The translations under genes and the position numbers were made by a program. The notes below the pieces were generated by a model, which saw nothing but the letters and a program-made list of their open reading frames with translations, made no database searches and was not told the origin of the DNA. From assembly GCF_900116105.1 (NCBI RefSeq), contig NZ_FPAC01000001.1, positions 672,862 through 736,861 of the forward strand: 64,000 bases of DNA. Reading direction: 5' to 3'. Every line of letters starts with the position of its first letter. The first letter of the stretch is position 1. Positions 38,527 to 48,005 of this stretch are shown here, in pieces. The stretch comes from Paenibacillus sp. 453mf (lineage in GTDB: Bacteria > Bacillota > Bacilli > Paenibacillales > Paenibacillaceae).

Positions 38527-39945
38527 ATGCGCAAAACTAAAATTGTATGTACTATTGGTCCTTCCAGTGAGTCGTTGGAAAACACAAAAAAATTGATTAT
38601 GGCGGGTATGAACGTAGCACGCTTGAACTTCTCCCATGGTGACTTTGAGGAGCATGGCGGACGTATCAAAACCATTCGTACAGCTTGTGACGAGTTGAAT
38701 AAGTCAGTTGCTATTCTGCTGGATACGAAAGGTCCCGAAATCCGTACAGGCAAACTCGAGGTTGAGCCTATCGAACTGGTTCAAGATGAGTGCATTACCC
38801 TGACAACGGAAGAGATCCTTGGCAATAAAGACCGTTTGTCTATCACATACAAAGACTTGCCAAGTGATGTATCCCCAGGATCAACGATTTTGATTGACGA
38901 TGGTCTGATCGGACTTACGGTTGAGCAAGTAAACGAAACGGATATTAAATGCCGTATCGTAAACGGCGGCACCATCAAGAGCAAGAAAGGTGTTAACGTT
39001 CCTGGTGTTGCAATCTCTCTCCCTGGTATTACCGAAAAAGACGCTAACGATATCATTTTTGGAATCGAACAAGGCATCGATTTTATTGCGGCTTCCTTCG
39101 TTCGTAAAGCAAGTGACGTATTAGAAATTCGTGAACTGCTTGACAAACACAACGCAGGGCACATTCAAATTATTTCTAAAATCGAAAACCAAGAAGGCGT
39201 AGATAACTTGGATGAGATCCTGGAAGTATCTGACGGCCTGATGGTTGCACGCGGTGACCTTGGTGTTGAAATTCCAGCAGAAGATGTACCGGTTGTACAA
39301 AAACGAATGATCGAAAAATGTAATATTGCCGGCAAGCCGGTTATTACAGCGACTCAAATGCTGGATTCTATGCAGCGCAACCCGCGTCCTACACGTGCGG
39401 AAGCAAGTGACGTTGCGAATGCCATTTTCGATGGAACTGATGCAATTATGCTGTCCGGAGAAACAGCTGCAGGTAAATACCCTGTAGAATCTGTACTGAC
39501 AATGGCTCGTATCGCTGAAAAAGCAGAGTCTGCACTAAACTACCGTGAACTTTACAAGAAACAGCGGATTGCTCAAGAAACAACGGTAACTGAAGCAATC
39601 AGTCAATCCGTTGCAATCAGCGCATTTGAACTGCATGCAAAAGCAATTCTTACTTCTACGGAATCCGGATATACAGCTCGAATGGTTTCCAAATATCGTC
39701 CAGAAGCTCCGATCGTTGCTGTAACGAACGAAGACCGTACAATGCGTAGACTCGCATTGACTTGGGGCGTAACACCTGTCAAAGGCGTACCATGTGAAAC
39801 GACTGACGGACTGTTTGAAAACGCAGTAGTTGGCGGCAAAAAATCAGGTATCGTACAAGATGGAGATCTGGTAGTTATCACAGCGGGTGTTCCTCTTGGA
39901 CGCTCGGGATCTACGAACCTTATCAAAATCGATAACATTCACTAA
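38527..39945 (+). CDS. pyk: Pyruvate kinase
   Basis: 472 residues. It converts phosphoenolpyruvate and ADP to pyruvate and ATP. Motifs are [23 protein letters not shown], the active-site SKIENQEG (catalytic Lys), [11 protein letters not shown], and ATQMLDSM. The protein ends with the normal C-terminal allosteric domain and lacks the extra phosphohistidine-like domain of the 585-residue Bacillus enzyme. ATG 38527 is chosen because GGAGGA lies upstream; the 38503 start would precede that site. Confidence 0.96.
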   Translation: MRKTKIVCTIGPSSESLENTKKLIMAGMNVARLNFSHGDFEEHGGRIKTIRTACDELNKSVAILLDTKGPEIRTGKLEVEPIELVQDECITLTTEEILGNKDRLSITYKDLPSDVSPGSTILIDDGLIGLTVEQVNETDIKCRIVNGGTIKSKKGVNVPGVAISLPGITEKDANDIIFGIEQGIDFIAASFVRKASDVLEIRELLDKHNAGHIQIISKIENQEGVDNLDEILEVSDGLMVARGDLGVEIPAEDVPVVQKRMIEKCNIAGKPVITATQMLDSMQRNPRPTRAEASDVANAIFDGTDAIMLSGETAAGKYPVESVLTMARIAEKAESALNYRELYKKQRIAQETTVTEAISQSVAISAFELHAKAILTSTESGYTARMVSKYRPEAPIVAVTNEDRTMRRLALTWGVTPVKGVPCETTDGLFENAVVGGKKSGIVQDGDLVVITAGVPLGRSGSTNLIKIDNIH

Positions 39946-39977
39946 GGTTTCCTGAAGAATTAAGCATATAGATTTGT

Positions 39978-40015
39978 AAAAAAGCAATGGGACAATATTG
40001 TCCCATTGCTTTTTT
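39978..40015 (+). terminator. Perfect palindromic terminator after pyk
   Basis: AAAAAAGCAATGGGACAAT is followed at once by its exact reverse complement, ending in T6. It can act in both directions. Confidence 0.9.
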
Positions 40016-40046
40016 CACAGTGATTCCTGCAAGGAAGGTGAGAAGT

Positions 40047-40559
40047 TTGAAAGCTGAACAGACAGAACCAACAGCCTGGTATGGAACAAGGTTTAGAGTG
40101 CGTTATCAAGAAAGTGACCAAATGGGTGTCGTCTATCATGCGAATTATGTGAACTGGTTTGAGATCGGCAGAACCGAAATGATCCGAAGTCTGGGATTTA
40201 GTTACCGGAGCATGGAGGAGCAGGGGGTTCTGCTGCCTGTAATTGGACTTGATCTGAAGTATAAGCTGCCTGCGAAGTATGATGACTATATTACAGTATG
40301 GACGCGTATAAATAATTTTAGCAGTGTCCGACTTCATTACGAATATGAAGTACGAAGAGAAGACATTGCAGCAGACAAGATACAGATGGATAATAAAGAG
40401 GTTGTATGGATGACTGAAGAATTGCCAGGTGAACTGCTTGTCACAGGATCGACGCAGCATGTGTGGGTAAATGCGGACTTCAAGCCCGTCAGGCTTGATA
40501 AAAGCGTTCCAAACCTGTACGATGCTTTAAAGAGAGCTGTGTCAATTGGAAGGGAGTAA
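40047..40559 (+). CDS. Acyl-CoA thioesterase, YbgC/FadM type (4HBT)
   Basis: 170 residues, hotdog fold. The motif YQESDQMGVVYHANYVNWFEIGRTE carries the catalytic Asp of the YbgC class, split here as QESDQMGVVYH and ANYVNWFEIGR. These enzymes hydrolyse acyl-CoA thioesters; chain specificity is unknown. The start is TTG 40047 behind AAGGAAGGTGAG. A longer in-frame start at 39987 falls inside the pyk terminator and is not credible. fxsA follows six bases later. Confidence 0.85.
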   Translation: MKAEQTEPTAWYGTRFRVRYQESDQMGVVYHANYVNWFEIGRTEMIRSLGFSYRSMEEQGVLLPVIGLDLKYKLPAKYDDYITVWTRINNFSSVRLHYEYEVRREDIAADKIQMDNKEVVWMTEELPGELLVTGSTQHVWVNADFKPVRLDKSVPNLYDALKRAVSIGRE

Positions 40560-40565
40560 CCGTAC

Positions 40566-40961
40566 ATGCGAAACTGGAAGTGGGCGCTTCTGCTGCTCAT
40601 TCCTGCAGTGGAACTGTTCGGGTTCATATGGGTAAGCGAACAAATAGGGGCAGGTTATACTTTACTACTCATTTTGGTCACCTCAATTATCGGGATGGCG
40701 ATGATGCAATTCGAGGGGCGCAAGGTTCTTCAGGATACACGTAATGAAATGCAAAATGGTCTGGTACCAGGTCGAAAGATGCTGGATGGATTATGTGTAT
40801 TTTTGGGTGGCAGCCTGTTGATTATACCTGGATTTGTAACCGATATTGTTGGATTCACCCTTGTATTTCCGCTAACAAGACCCATATACCGTTTGTTCCT
40901 GCTGAAATGGATCGAGAAAAAGATGAAAGACGGAAAAATCACGTTTTATAAACGTTTTTAA
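40566..40961 (+). CDS. fxsA: FxsA family cytoplasmic membrane protein
   Basis: 131 residues with three to four membrane segments. The opening LLIPAVELFGFIWVSEQIGAG, the KVLQDTRNEMQNGLVPGRKMLDG loop (here in parts VLQDTRNEMQNG and VPGRKMLDG) and GGSLLIIPGFVTDIVG are diagnostic for FxsA. In E. coli FxsA affects exclusion of phage T7 by F plasmid; its native function is unknown. GGAAGGGAG precedes the ATG. Confidence 0.88.
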   Translation: MRNWKWALLLLIPAVELFGFIWVSEQIGAGYTLLLILVTSIIGMAMMQFEGRKVLQDTRNEMQNGLVPGRKMLDGLCVFLGGSLLIIPGFVTDIVGFTLVFPLTRPIYRLFLLKWIEKKMKDGKITFYKRF

Positions 40962-40963
40962 GG

Positions 40964-41003
40964 AAGGACAGAGAGAAGTTATAACTTCTTTCTGTCCTTT
41001 TTT
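40964..41003 (+). terminator. Terminator after fxsA
   Basis: AAGGACAGAGAGAAGTT (40964-40980) pairs with AACTTCTTTCTGTCCTT (40983-40999) and a T run follows. Confidence 0.88.
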
Positions 41004-41307
41004 AGGTCTTTTTGTCGTTAATTCTGAATTCAAGCTTATGATCACAACATTCCTGTATTGTCAATGAAAGTGATTACAAAAAATGCTTTATGGTATTGAA
41101 AAAAAACTTTGATATCCAAATCCACCTCCAAATTGTTCACAGGAGCGACAAAATCCAGTATGATGATTCAAGAAAGTAGTTTACACAGCGTGTCTGATTC
41201 CAGTAACGTTTCGTGGATTTACCGTAATGTGAAATTGTAATCTATAATATTGTAAATGTTTTCATTGAGAATGTTGTAAATTTTTGATAAAAGGAGAGAT
41301 GTTAAAG
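41004..41307 (+). promoter_or_regulatory. citZ upstream region with cre-like site
   Basis: No gene is present here. TATAAT at 41243-41248 is a good -10 element with a weak -35. TGTAAATGTTTTCA at 41251-41264 fits the CcpA cre consensus WWTGNAARCGNWWWCAWW with one mismatch, and lies just downstream of the -10, a position where CcpA represses. AAAGGAGAG at 41290-41298 is the ribosome binding site. CcpA control of citZ is known in Bacillus; here it is inferred. Confidence 0.5.
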
Positions 41308-42420
41308 ATGACAGCTACCAAAGGCCTTGAAGGTATCGTTGCAGCAACTTCCTCAATTAGTTCTATCGTTGACGGCGTTCTTACATATCGCGGTTATGAT
41401 ATCGATGACCTCGCTGCGAACGCTTGCTTTGAAGAAGTTGCTTACTTGCTGTGGTTCGGCAAGCTCCCTAACAAAACTGAGCTTGATCAATTGAATAAGA
41501 GCTTTAGTGAATTTGCACCAATTCCTGATGAACTGATTGCTCAGATCAAACTCTATCCTCGAGACCTGAACACGATGGCGGCTTTGCGTTCTGCGGTATC
41601 AGCACTTGGGCTGTACGATACGCAGGCAGAAGACGTCTCTCAGGAAGCGAATGAGAATAAGGCAGTGAAGCTGCAAGCTCAGCTTCCGACGATCGTAGCA
41701 GCCATTTCTCGTATTCGCGAAGGCAAGGAGCCGATAGCACCTAAACAAGGGGTATCCATAGCCGAGAATTTCCTTTACATGCTTACAGGGGATGAGCCGA
41801 GTGAAACAGCAGTCAAAGCGCTTGATCAGGCACTTGTTCTTCATGCAGATCATGAGCTGAACGCGTCCACTTTTGCTGCCCGTGTAACCGTAGCTACCCT
41901 TTCTGACATGTACTCCGGTGTTACTTCTGCGATCGGTGCGCTTAAGGGTCCTTTGCATGGCGGTGCGAATGAAGCTGTTATGAAGATGCTGAATGAAATC
42001 GGTTCCAAGGATAAGCTCGAAGCCTACATCCAGCAGAAGCTGGATAATCGTGAGAAGATTATGGGCTTTGGACACCGTGTGTACAAGAATGGAGATCCTC
42101 GTGCGAAGCATCTGCAGAAGATGTCTCGTGAACTGGGTGAACAGAATGAAAACACAGAGCTGTATGAAATGTCAGTTCGGATTGAAGAATTGATTACTGG
42201 CCAAAAAGGTCTCAGACCCAATGTAGATTTCTATTCCGCTTCGGTTTATACACAGCTGGGCATCCAAAGAGATCTGTTTACTCCGATCTTCGCAATCAGC
42301 CGTGTATCGGGATGGACAGCGCATATTCTGGAACAGCTGGCAGATAACCGTATTATTCGTCCACGGGCAGAATATACAGGACCAACAACCCAAAAGTACA
42401 TTTCTATTGAAAATCGATAA
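41308..42420 (+). CDS. citZ: Citrate synthase
   Basis: 370 residues, the short Gram-positive citrate synthase. It condenses oxaloacetate and acetyl-CoA. The catalytic residues are in LHADHELNAST (His), GPLHGGANE (His) and MGFGHRVYKNGDPRA, with an Asp in PNVDFYSA. ATG 41308 is preferred to an upstream ATG at 41284, because the family sequence starts TATKGLEGI and AAAGGAGAG lies between them. It is followed by icd and mdh, giving three consecutive TCA steps as in the Bacillus citZ-icd-mdh operon. Confidence 0.95.
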   Translation: MTATKGLEGIVAATSSISSIVDGVLTYRGYDIDDLAANACFEEVAYLLWFGKLPNKTELDQLNKSFSEFAPIPDELIAQIKLYPRDLNTMAALRSAVSALGLYDTQAEDVSQEANENKAVKLQAQLPTIVAAISRIREGKEPIAPKQGVSIAENFLYMLTGDEPSETAVKALDQALVLHADHELNASTFAARVTVATLSDMYSGVTSAIGALKGPLHGGANEAVMKMLNEIGSKDKLEAYIQQKLDNREKIMGFGHRVYKNGDPRAKHLQKMSRELGEQNENTELYEMSVRIEELITGQKGLRPNVDFYSASVYTQLGIQRDLFTPIFAISRVSGWTAHILEQLADNRIIRPRAEYTGPTTQKYISIENR

Positions 42421-42473
42421 TTTTGATAGACTCTCTAGGGTTTTTGATGAAGAAATATGTATAATAGAGTCAT

Positions 42474-42528
42474 AGCATCCTTGGGTAGCAGGAGAGTCCC
42501 TCTTGATTACCCAGGGCACTGCCATGCT
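42474..42528 (+). promoter_or_regulatory. Structured leader RNA candidate before icd
   Basis: AGCAT (42474-42478) can pair with ATGCT (42524-42528), enclosing CCTTGGGTA (42479-42487) paired with TACCCAGGG, and an inner GGAGAG/CTCTT stem. TATAAT at 42460-42465 lies just upstream. It has no T run, so it is not a plain terminator. It matches no riboswitch class I know. Regulation of icd at transcript level is inferred. Confidence 0.4.
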
Positions 42529-42577
42529 TGTTAGCCTATCTAATACAACCCGCTAAATAATAAGGAGGATATTAACA

Positions 42578-43873
42578 ATGCCGAACTTTGAAAAATTCGC
42601 ACTACCTACTGAGGGCGAAAAAATTACAATCGACAACGGTTCACTTCAAGTACCTAACAATCCAATCATTCCTTTCATTGAGGGTGACGGGACAGGCCGT
42701 GACATCTGGAAGGCATCGAAGCGTGTTCTGGACGCGGCAGTAGAAAAGGCGTACAACGGTGAGAAACAAATCGCCTGGTATGAAGTGTTTGCTGGTGAAA
42801 AAGCATTCAATACATACGGAGAATGGCTGCCTGCTGATACACTGGAAGCCATCCGTGAATATATCGTAGCTATTAAAGGACCACTGACTACTCCAATCGG
42901 CGGTGGAATTCGTTCCCTGAACGTTGCTCTTCGTCAAGAGCTGGATTTATATGTATGCTTACGTCCTGTACGTTATTTCGACGGCGTTCCTTCTCCAGTG
43001 AAGCGTCCTGACTTGGTAGACATGGTGATCTTCCGTGAGAATACAGAAGATATCTATGCAGGAATCGAGTACAAAGAAGGATCTGAGGAAGTGAAGAAAG
43101 TCATTCAGTTCCTTCAGCAAGAGATGGGCGCGAACAAGATCCGTTTCCCTGAAACATCTGGTATCGGTATTAAGCCTGTATCCTCTGAAGGATCCAAGCG
43201 TCTTGTACGTGCTGCAGTTGAATATGCAATCACTCATGGACGCAAGAGCGTAACTTTGGTTCATAAAGGCAACATTATGAAATTTACTGAAGGTGCCTTC
43301 AAGAACTGGGGTTATGAAGTAGCGGAAGCTGAGTTCGGCGATAAAGTGTTCACTTGGGCACAATACGATGAAATTAAAGAAAAAGAAGGTACGGATGCAG
43401 CGAATGCCGCTCAAAAAGCTGCAGAAGAAGCAGGCAAAATCATTGTTAAGGATGCAATTGCCGACATCGCTCTTCAGCAAGTACTGACTCGTCCTGCAGA
43501 GTTTGATGTCATCGCAACACTGAATCTGAACGGTGACTACCTGTCAGATGCTCTGGCTGCACAAGTTGGCGGAATTGGTATCGCTCCAGGCGCGAATATC
43601 AACTATGTAACAGGTCATGCGATCTTCGAAGCGACTCATGGTACAGCTCCGAAATATGCAGATAAAGATGTAGTTAACCCGGGTTCCGTTATTTTGTCCG
43701 GTGTCATGTTGCTTGAGCATTTGGGCTGGCAAGAAGCGGCTGATCTAATCTACAAAGGCATGGAAACATCCATTAACAACAAGACCGTAACTTATGACTT
43801 TGCTCGCTTAATGGAAGGCGCTACAGAAGTGAAATGCTCTGAGTTCGCAGACGAGATTATCAAAAACCTGTAG
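42578..43873 (+). CDS. icd: Isocitrate dehydrogenase (NADP-dependent)
   Basis: 431 residues. It oxidises isocitrate to 2-oxoglutarate and CO2. The substrate loop [21 protein letters not shown] is split here as [11 protein letters not shown] and [16 protein letters not shown], with the phosphorylatable serine position in [34 protein letters not shown] and [17 protein letters not shown] (NADP adenine site) are all present. AAGGAGGAT precedes the ATG. It is the middle gene of citZ-icd-mdh but has its own leader and possible promoter. Confidence 0.95.
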   Translation: MPNFEKFALPTEGEKITIDNGSLQVPNNPIIPFIEGDGTGRDIWKASKRVLDAAVEKAYNGEKQIAWYEVFAGEKAFNTYGEWLPADTLEAIREYIVAIKGPLTTPIGGGIRSLNVALRQELDLYVCLRPVRYFDGVPSPVKRPDLVDMVIFRENTEDIYAGIEYKEGSEEVKKVIQFLQQEMGANKIRFPETSGIGIKPVSSEGSKRLVRAAVEYAITHGRKSVTLVHKGNIMKFTEGAFKNWGYEVAEAEFGDKVFTWAQYDEIKEKEGTDAANAAQKAAEEAGKIIVKDAIADIALQQVLTRPAEFDVIATLNLNGDYLSDALAAQVGGIGIAPGANINYVTGHAIFEATHGTAPKYADKDVVNPGSVILSGVMLLEHLGWQEAADLIYKGMETSINNKTVTYDFARLMEGATEVKCSEFADEIIKNL

Positions 43874-43888
43874 AGGAGAGCGGATACT

Positions 43889-44830
43889 GTGACCATTCAG
43901 CGTAAAAAGATCGCCGTAGTCGGCGCCGGTTTTACTGGCGCGACAACGGCACTTATGTTGGCTCAAAAAGAACTCGGCGACGTCGTGCTTATAGATATTC
44001 CACAGCTTGAGAATCCAACTAAGGGTAAAGCGCTTGATATGCTGGAAGCAAGTCCTGTTCAAGGATTTGACAGTAATATAACCGGTACATCCAACTACGA
44101 GGATGCCCAAGGTTCAGATATCGTCATCATTACGGCGGGAATCGCCCGTAAACCGGGAATGAGCCGTGATGATCTCGTGAATACAAATGCAGGCATCGTC
44201 AAATCTGTTTGTGAAAATATAAAAAAATATTGTCCTGATTCCATCGTGATCATCTTGAGTAATCCAGTGGATGCAATGACCCATGCGGCGTATCAGACAC
44301 TGGGCTTCCCGAAGAACCGTGTCATCGGCCAGTCAGGTGTTCTGGACACCGCTCGTTATTGTACGTTCATTGCTCAGGAACTGAATGTTTCTGTTGAAGA
44401 TGTCCGTGGTTTTGTACTTGGCGGTCATGGTGATGATATGGTTCCACTCGTGCGTTACTCCAGTGTGGGTGGTATTCCAATTGATACGCTAATTCCTCAG
44501 GACCGAATTGAAGCTATCGTTAAGCGGACTCGTGTCGGCGGCGGCGAAATTGTGAACCTCCTGGGAAACGGGAGCGCGTACTATGCGCCAGCCGCATCAC
44601 TTGTCCAGATGACGGAAGCGATCTTGAAGGACAAGAAACGGATTATCCCTGTGATTGCATACCTGGAGGGAGAGTACGGATACAATGATTTGTTCCTTGG
44701 CGTACCAACAATTCTTGGCGGTAATGGGATCGAGAAGATATTCGAACTTGAGCTCACGGAAGATGAGAAGGTAGCTCTGGATCAATCGGCAGACTCCGTA
44801 CGCAATGTAATTTCTGTGATGCATATCTGA
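43889..44830 (+). CDS. mdh: Malate dehydrogenase
   Basis: 313 residues, LDH-like malate dehydrogenase. It oxidises malate with NAD. The NAD-binding [12 protein letters not shown], the substrate-loop arginines in [12 protein letters not shown], the [10 protein letters not shown] segment, and the catalytic [14 protein letters not shown] (His) mark malate rather than lactate specificity. The start is GTG 43889, 16 bp after icd, behind GAGGAGAG. A terminator follows. Confidence 0.95.
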   Translation: MTIQRKKIAVVGAGFTGATTALMLAQKELGDVVLIDIPQLENPTKGKALDMLEASPVQGFDSNITGTSNYEDAQGSDIVIITAGIARKPGMSRDDLVNTNAGIVKSVCENIKKYCPDSIVIILSNPVDAMTHAAYQTLGFPKNRVIGQSGVLDTARYCTFIAQELNVSVEDVRGFVLGGHGDDMVPLVRYSSVGGIPIDTLIPQDRIEAIVKRTRVGGGEIVNLLGNGSAYYAPAASLVQMTEAILKDKKRIIPVIAYLEGEYGYNDLFLGVPTILGGNGIEKIFELELTEDEKVALDQSADSVRNVISVMHI

Positions 44831-44868
44831 TTTCAGATGTTGATTATGATAAATCCGTGAATTATGAT

Positions 44869-44906
44869 AGGAAACCCTTTAATTATTTGAGGGTTTCCTT
44901 TTCTTT
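44869..44906 (+). terminator. Terminator of citZ-icd-mdh
   Basis: AGGAAACCCT (44869-44878) pairs with AGGGTTTCCT (44890-44899), followed by T residues. Confidence 0.85.
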
Positions 44907-45045
44907 ATCCTTGCCTATCAAGTATAATTTGGAAGAGTATTACCTGAACATATTCCTTATGGGAATAGACTGATTACAGTATTATTCTAATGGGTAATAT
45001 GATGATATTGTTTTCAATTTTTATGGAAAGGAGAGGTCTGCGAAT

Positions 45046-45465
45046 ATGGGCGTTATCATGTATTTTGTACACATTCTTGGAGCCGTTTCAGTCGGCTTTT
45101 ACCTGTTGCTTCCTTTCGTGGTTGCAGCAATCAGCAAGCTGTCTGTACCTGCTCAAGAAGGCAGTATTGCAGCTGTAAGAACGTTTAATCGTATTGCTCA
45201 ATACGGCTTGATCATTCAATTGCTGTCTGGCGGATATATTATGTCTCAAGGAGAGTATGGCGTTTCTTGGATGATTCTTGTTGTTGTTATTTTCCTTGCT
45301 ATGCTAGCGATTGCAGGTATTATGGGGAAATCTCTTCGCCTTGGTATTGCAGGTATCCAAGAGAAGAAAGACATCAGCAGTGAAAAAGGAAAACTACGCA
45401 CATTTAGCATCATTCTGGCTGTACTGCTATTGGTAATGCTGTGGATTATGGTTAATCCTTGGTAA
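45046..45465 (+). CDS. Four-helix membrane protein of unknown function
   Basis: 139 residues with four membrane helices near 5-28, 50-66, 73-90 and 115-137. The pattern YFVHILGAVSVGFYLLLPFV with an early histidine recalls the DUF2269 or copper-resistance D type, but the similarity is too loose to name. AAGGAGAGG lies at good spacing before ATG 45046. It forms a single-gene unit with a very strong terminator. Confidence 0.65.
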   Translation: MGVIMYFVHILGAVSVGFYLLLPFVVAAISKLSVPAQEGSIAAVRTFNRIAQYGLIIQLLSGGYIMSQGEYGVSWMILVVVIFLAMLAIAGIMGKSLRLGIAGIQEKKDISSEKGKLRTFSIILAVLLLVMLWIMVNPW

Positions 45466-45498
45466 GTTGAAAAGATACATAATAAATGTATTAACAAG

Positions 45499-45542
45499 GA
45501 CAATGGTTATTTGCTTATAAGCAAATAACCATTGTCTTTTTT
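45499..45542 (+). terminator. Perfect 38-bp palindromic terminator
   Basis: GACAATGGTTATTTGCTTA is followed directly by its exact reverse complement (to 45536), then T6. No loop bases are left unpaired in DNA form; the RNA loop would be four to six bases. Confidence 0.9.
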
Positions 45543-45758
45543 GTGTAGATATTCTTTTTTGAATCGATAGATTTAAGATTTGGAATTTGAGAATTAATCA
45601 TTCAAATTGTTTGATCCTATGAAGAGAGGGTAAAACCATATTGAGTAGGATGAAATAATACGTTGCTGTATCGATCTGTAGGAATAATGATGAGAGGAAC
45701 AGCCATCCTAAACCTGTTAATGAAGTGAATAATTGAGGATTGAAAGGAGAAATCAAAG

Positions 45759-46625
45759 ATGGGACAGAATCAAGCGAATCAAACTTTGCCTCCACAGCAT
45801 CAGAATCAGCAGCCGGGAATTGAATCTGAAATGTATCCTAGGCCTGAATTCGAATCTGAGCAGTATAAGGCAGCAGGCAAGCTTACAGGAAAGACAGCGC
45901 TTATCACAGGTGGTGACAGCGGTATAGGCCGAGCTGTAGCGGTCACTTTTGCCAAAGAAGGTGCCGATGTAGCCATCGTGTACTTGAATGAACATGGTGA
46001 TGCAGAGGAAACGAAGCGCCAGGTTGAGCAGGAAGGAAGAAAGTGTATTCTGATAGCAGGGGATGTAGGTGATTCAGCCTTCTGCCAGCAAGCGGTGAAG
46101 CAAACGGTAGATGAATTGGGACAACTGAATGTATTAGTCAATAATGCAGCAGAACAGCATCCTCAGCAAAGCTTCGAGGATATTACCGATGAGCAGCTTG
46201 AGAAGACATTTCGTACCAATATCTTCAGTATGTTCTACTTGACTAGGGCTGCAATGCCTCATTTAAAGGGTGGAAGCTCCATCATCAATACGACCTCAAT
46301 TACGGCATATCGCGGCAATCCGACTCTCATAGACTATTCCTCTACGAAGGGCGCCATCACCTCCTTTACACGTTCCTTATCCATGCATTTGGCAGAGAAA
46401 GGGATTCGAGTGAATGCAGTCGCTCCAGGACCGATCTGGACCCCGCTTATTCCTGCTACCTTCGATGAGCAAAAGGTAAGTGAGTTTGGAGCAACCCAGC
46501 CGATGAAGCGCCCAGGTCAGCCGGAAGAATTGGCACCCGCTTATGTTTATCTGGCAACAAGTGACTCTTCCTATGTGACGGGTCAAGTTATTCATGTAAA
46601 CGGCGGCGAAGTTGTTAACGGTTAA
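45759..46625 (+). CDS. Short-chain dehydrogenase/reductase (YhxC/YdaD-like)
   Basis: 288 residues. A polar 40-residue N-terminal extension (PPQHQNQQPG, YPRPEFESEQY) precedes a classical SDR Rossmann fold: GGDSGIGRA for NAD(P), NNAAEQ, the serine in NTTSI and the catalytic YSSTKG (Tyr, Lys). This extended form is shared with Bacillus general-stress SDRs such as YdaD and YhxC, whose substrates are unknown. AAAGGAGAA lies before the ATG. Confidence 0.88.
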   Translation: MGQNQANQTLPPQHQNQQPGIESEMYPRPEFESEQYKAAGKLTGKTALITGGDSGIGRAVAVTFAKEGADVAIVYLNEHGDAEETKRQVEQEGRKCILIAGDVGDSAFCQQAVKQTVDELGQLNVLVNNAAEQHPQQSFEDITDEQLEKTFRTNIFSMFYLTRAAMPHLKGGSSIINTTSITAYRGNPTLIDYSSTKGAITSFTRSLSMHLAEKGIRVNAVAPGPIWTPLIPATFDEQKVSEFGATQPMKRPGQPEELAPAYVYLATSDSSYVTGQVIHVNGGEVVNG

Positions 46626-46635
46626 CTAGTATATA

Positions 46636-46676
46636 AAGCTCAGTACAGTATAAACGAACTGTACTGAGCTTTTTTT
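46636..46676 (+). terminator. Terminator after the SDR gene
   Basis: AAGCTCAGTACAGT (46636-46649) pairs exactly with ACTGTACTGAGCTT (46658-46671), followed by T residues. Confidence 0.9.
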
Positions 46677-46866
46677 GAGTTCTCGATTCGATCTAGACTT
46701 GGAACGCAGGAATTTTTCAGATAGAGATGTAAGCATAAATGGACCGTTGAATCGTTTTCAATTTAGATTTTACATAATGAACGAAAATGAGCTAGTAATC
46801 TATGATATGATCAATTAAAACTGAGCATGAATTTACATAAGTAACATAGAGAGGATCTGTTGCAGC

Positions 46867-47841
46867 ATGAGATTAATGTCACTACGCTTTACTGCCGGAT
46901 TTGAAAAATATATGTTTATCATTATGCCACTTACATTATTGCTAGGCGTTATGCTGTCAGACCAGCTGATATCATATGTGTCATGGGCTCCATATCTGTT
47001 TGGCTACGTTACTTTTGTAATGGCGATCGGATGTGGAGTACGTCATTTGAAGAAGGTTGTTCAGCGTCCGGCCGTCATGGTTGTTACTCTGGTTCTGTCA
47101 CATGTGCTGGCTCCTTTGATTGCCTATTTTATGGGTACGATGTTGTTCGGCGCTTCTTCGGGATATACGATTGGTCTGGTTCTATTTACGATCATACCTC
47201 TGGGTGTATCCTCGGTACTATGGGTGTCAATGTCTTATGGCAGTGTACCTCTGATGCTTGCGATGGTCGTGTTGGATTCAGCTCTAAGTCCGCTGGTCGT
47301 TCCGGGTCTAATCGAATTATTTTTTGGAGCAGAGGTTCAATTCGATACGCCCAGTCTAATCAAGGATCTAATGCTCATTATTGTTGTACCGACGATTCTG
47401 GGCGTAATTGTGTATGAACTATCTAAAGGGAAATTCAAAGAATGGTCTGCCCCAGTTACTGCACCAATATCTAAACTATGCTTTATGGCCGTAGTTCTGC
47501 TCAATGCGGCAGCTATTGCACCTCATGTAAGTAATTTAGATTCAAGTGTGATCATGGCGATCATTTCGATTACCTTTGTCGTTGCTTTGTGTTACATCAT
47601 CGGTTTTGCTGGCTCGTTCTTATTGCCATATGTTTCCCGGGAAATAAGCGTAACCATGTCTTATGCCTCCGGTATGCGGAATATATCACTCGGTCTTGTA
47701 CTAGCCATGGGGTATTTTTCACCGGAAGCAGCCATACCAGTTGTACTCGGGATATTGATTCAACAGCCCTTAGCCACGGTGCAGCATGCTGTACTCAAGC
47801 GTTTTGCTCCGGTAAAAGACCAGAGTCTTGCTGCAAGGTGA
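46867..47841 (+). CDS. Bile acid:sodium symporter (BASS) family transporter
   Basis: 324 residues with nine to ten membrane helices. MAIGCGVRHLKKVVQRP, FTIIPLGVSSVLWVSMSYG and SYASGMRNISLGLVLAMGYF match the BASS fold, including the two crossing-helix regions (near residues 115 and 275) that hold Na+. Bacterial members carry varied organic anions such as pyruvate or pantoate, so the substrate is open. GAGAGGA lies upstream of the ATG. Confidence 0.85.
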   Translation: MRLMSLRFTAGFEKYMFIIMPLTLLLGVMLSDQLISYVSWAPYLFGYVTFVMAIGCGVRHLKKVVQRPAVMVVTLVLSHVLAPLIAYFMGTMLFGASSGYTIGLVLFTIIPLGVSSVLWVSMSYGSVPLMLAMVVLDSALSPLVVPGLIELFFGAEVQFDTPSLIKDLMLIIVVPTILGVIVYELSKGKFKEWSAPVTAPISKLCFMAVVLLNAAAIAPHVSNLDSSVIMAIISITFVVALCYIIGFAGSFLLPYVSREISVTMSYASGMRNISLGLVLAMGYFSPEAAIPVVLGILIQQPLATVQHAVLKRFAPVKDQSLAAR

Positions 47842-48005
47842 CATATGTTCGATTATTGGAAAGTGGATATTTATCCGGAAATAAATTAGAGGGAAAGCGC
47901 AATGCAATTGTAGTCAGTCGCAACTGATTTAGCCAATGGATGAATAGCCATAGGTTTTGTGCACATGATTAATTACTACTATACAAAGGATGATTACTAG
48001 CATTT

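Noticed and set aside
39987..40046. Extended start for the thioesterase gene at 39987.
   Set aside because: It begins inside the perfect pyk terminator hairpin; TTG 40047 has a strong ribosome binding site.
42474..42528. Glycine or tetrahydrofolate riboswitch, because GGAGAG occurs in the icd leader.
   Set aside because: The other conserved elements of both classes (such as CCGAAGG for glycine) are absent.
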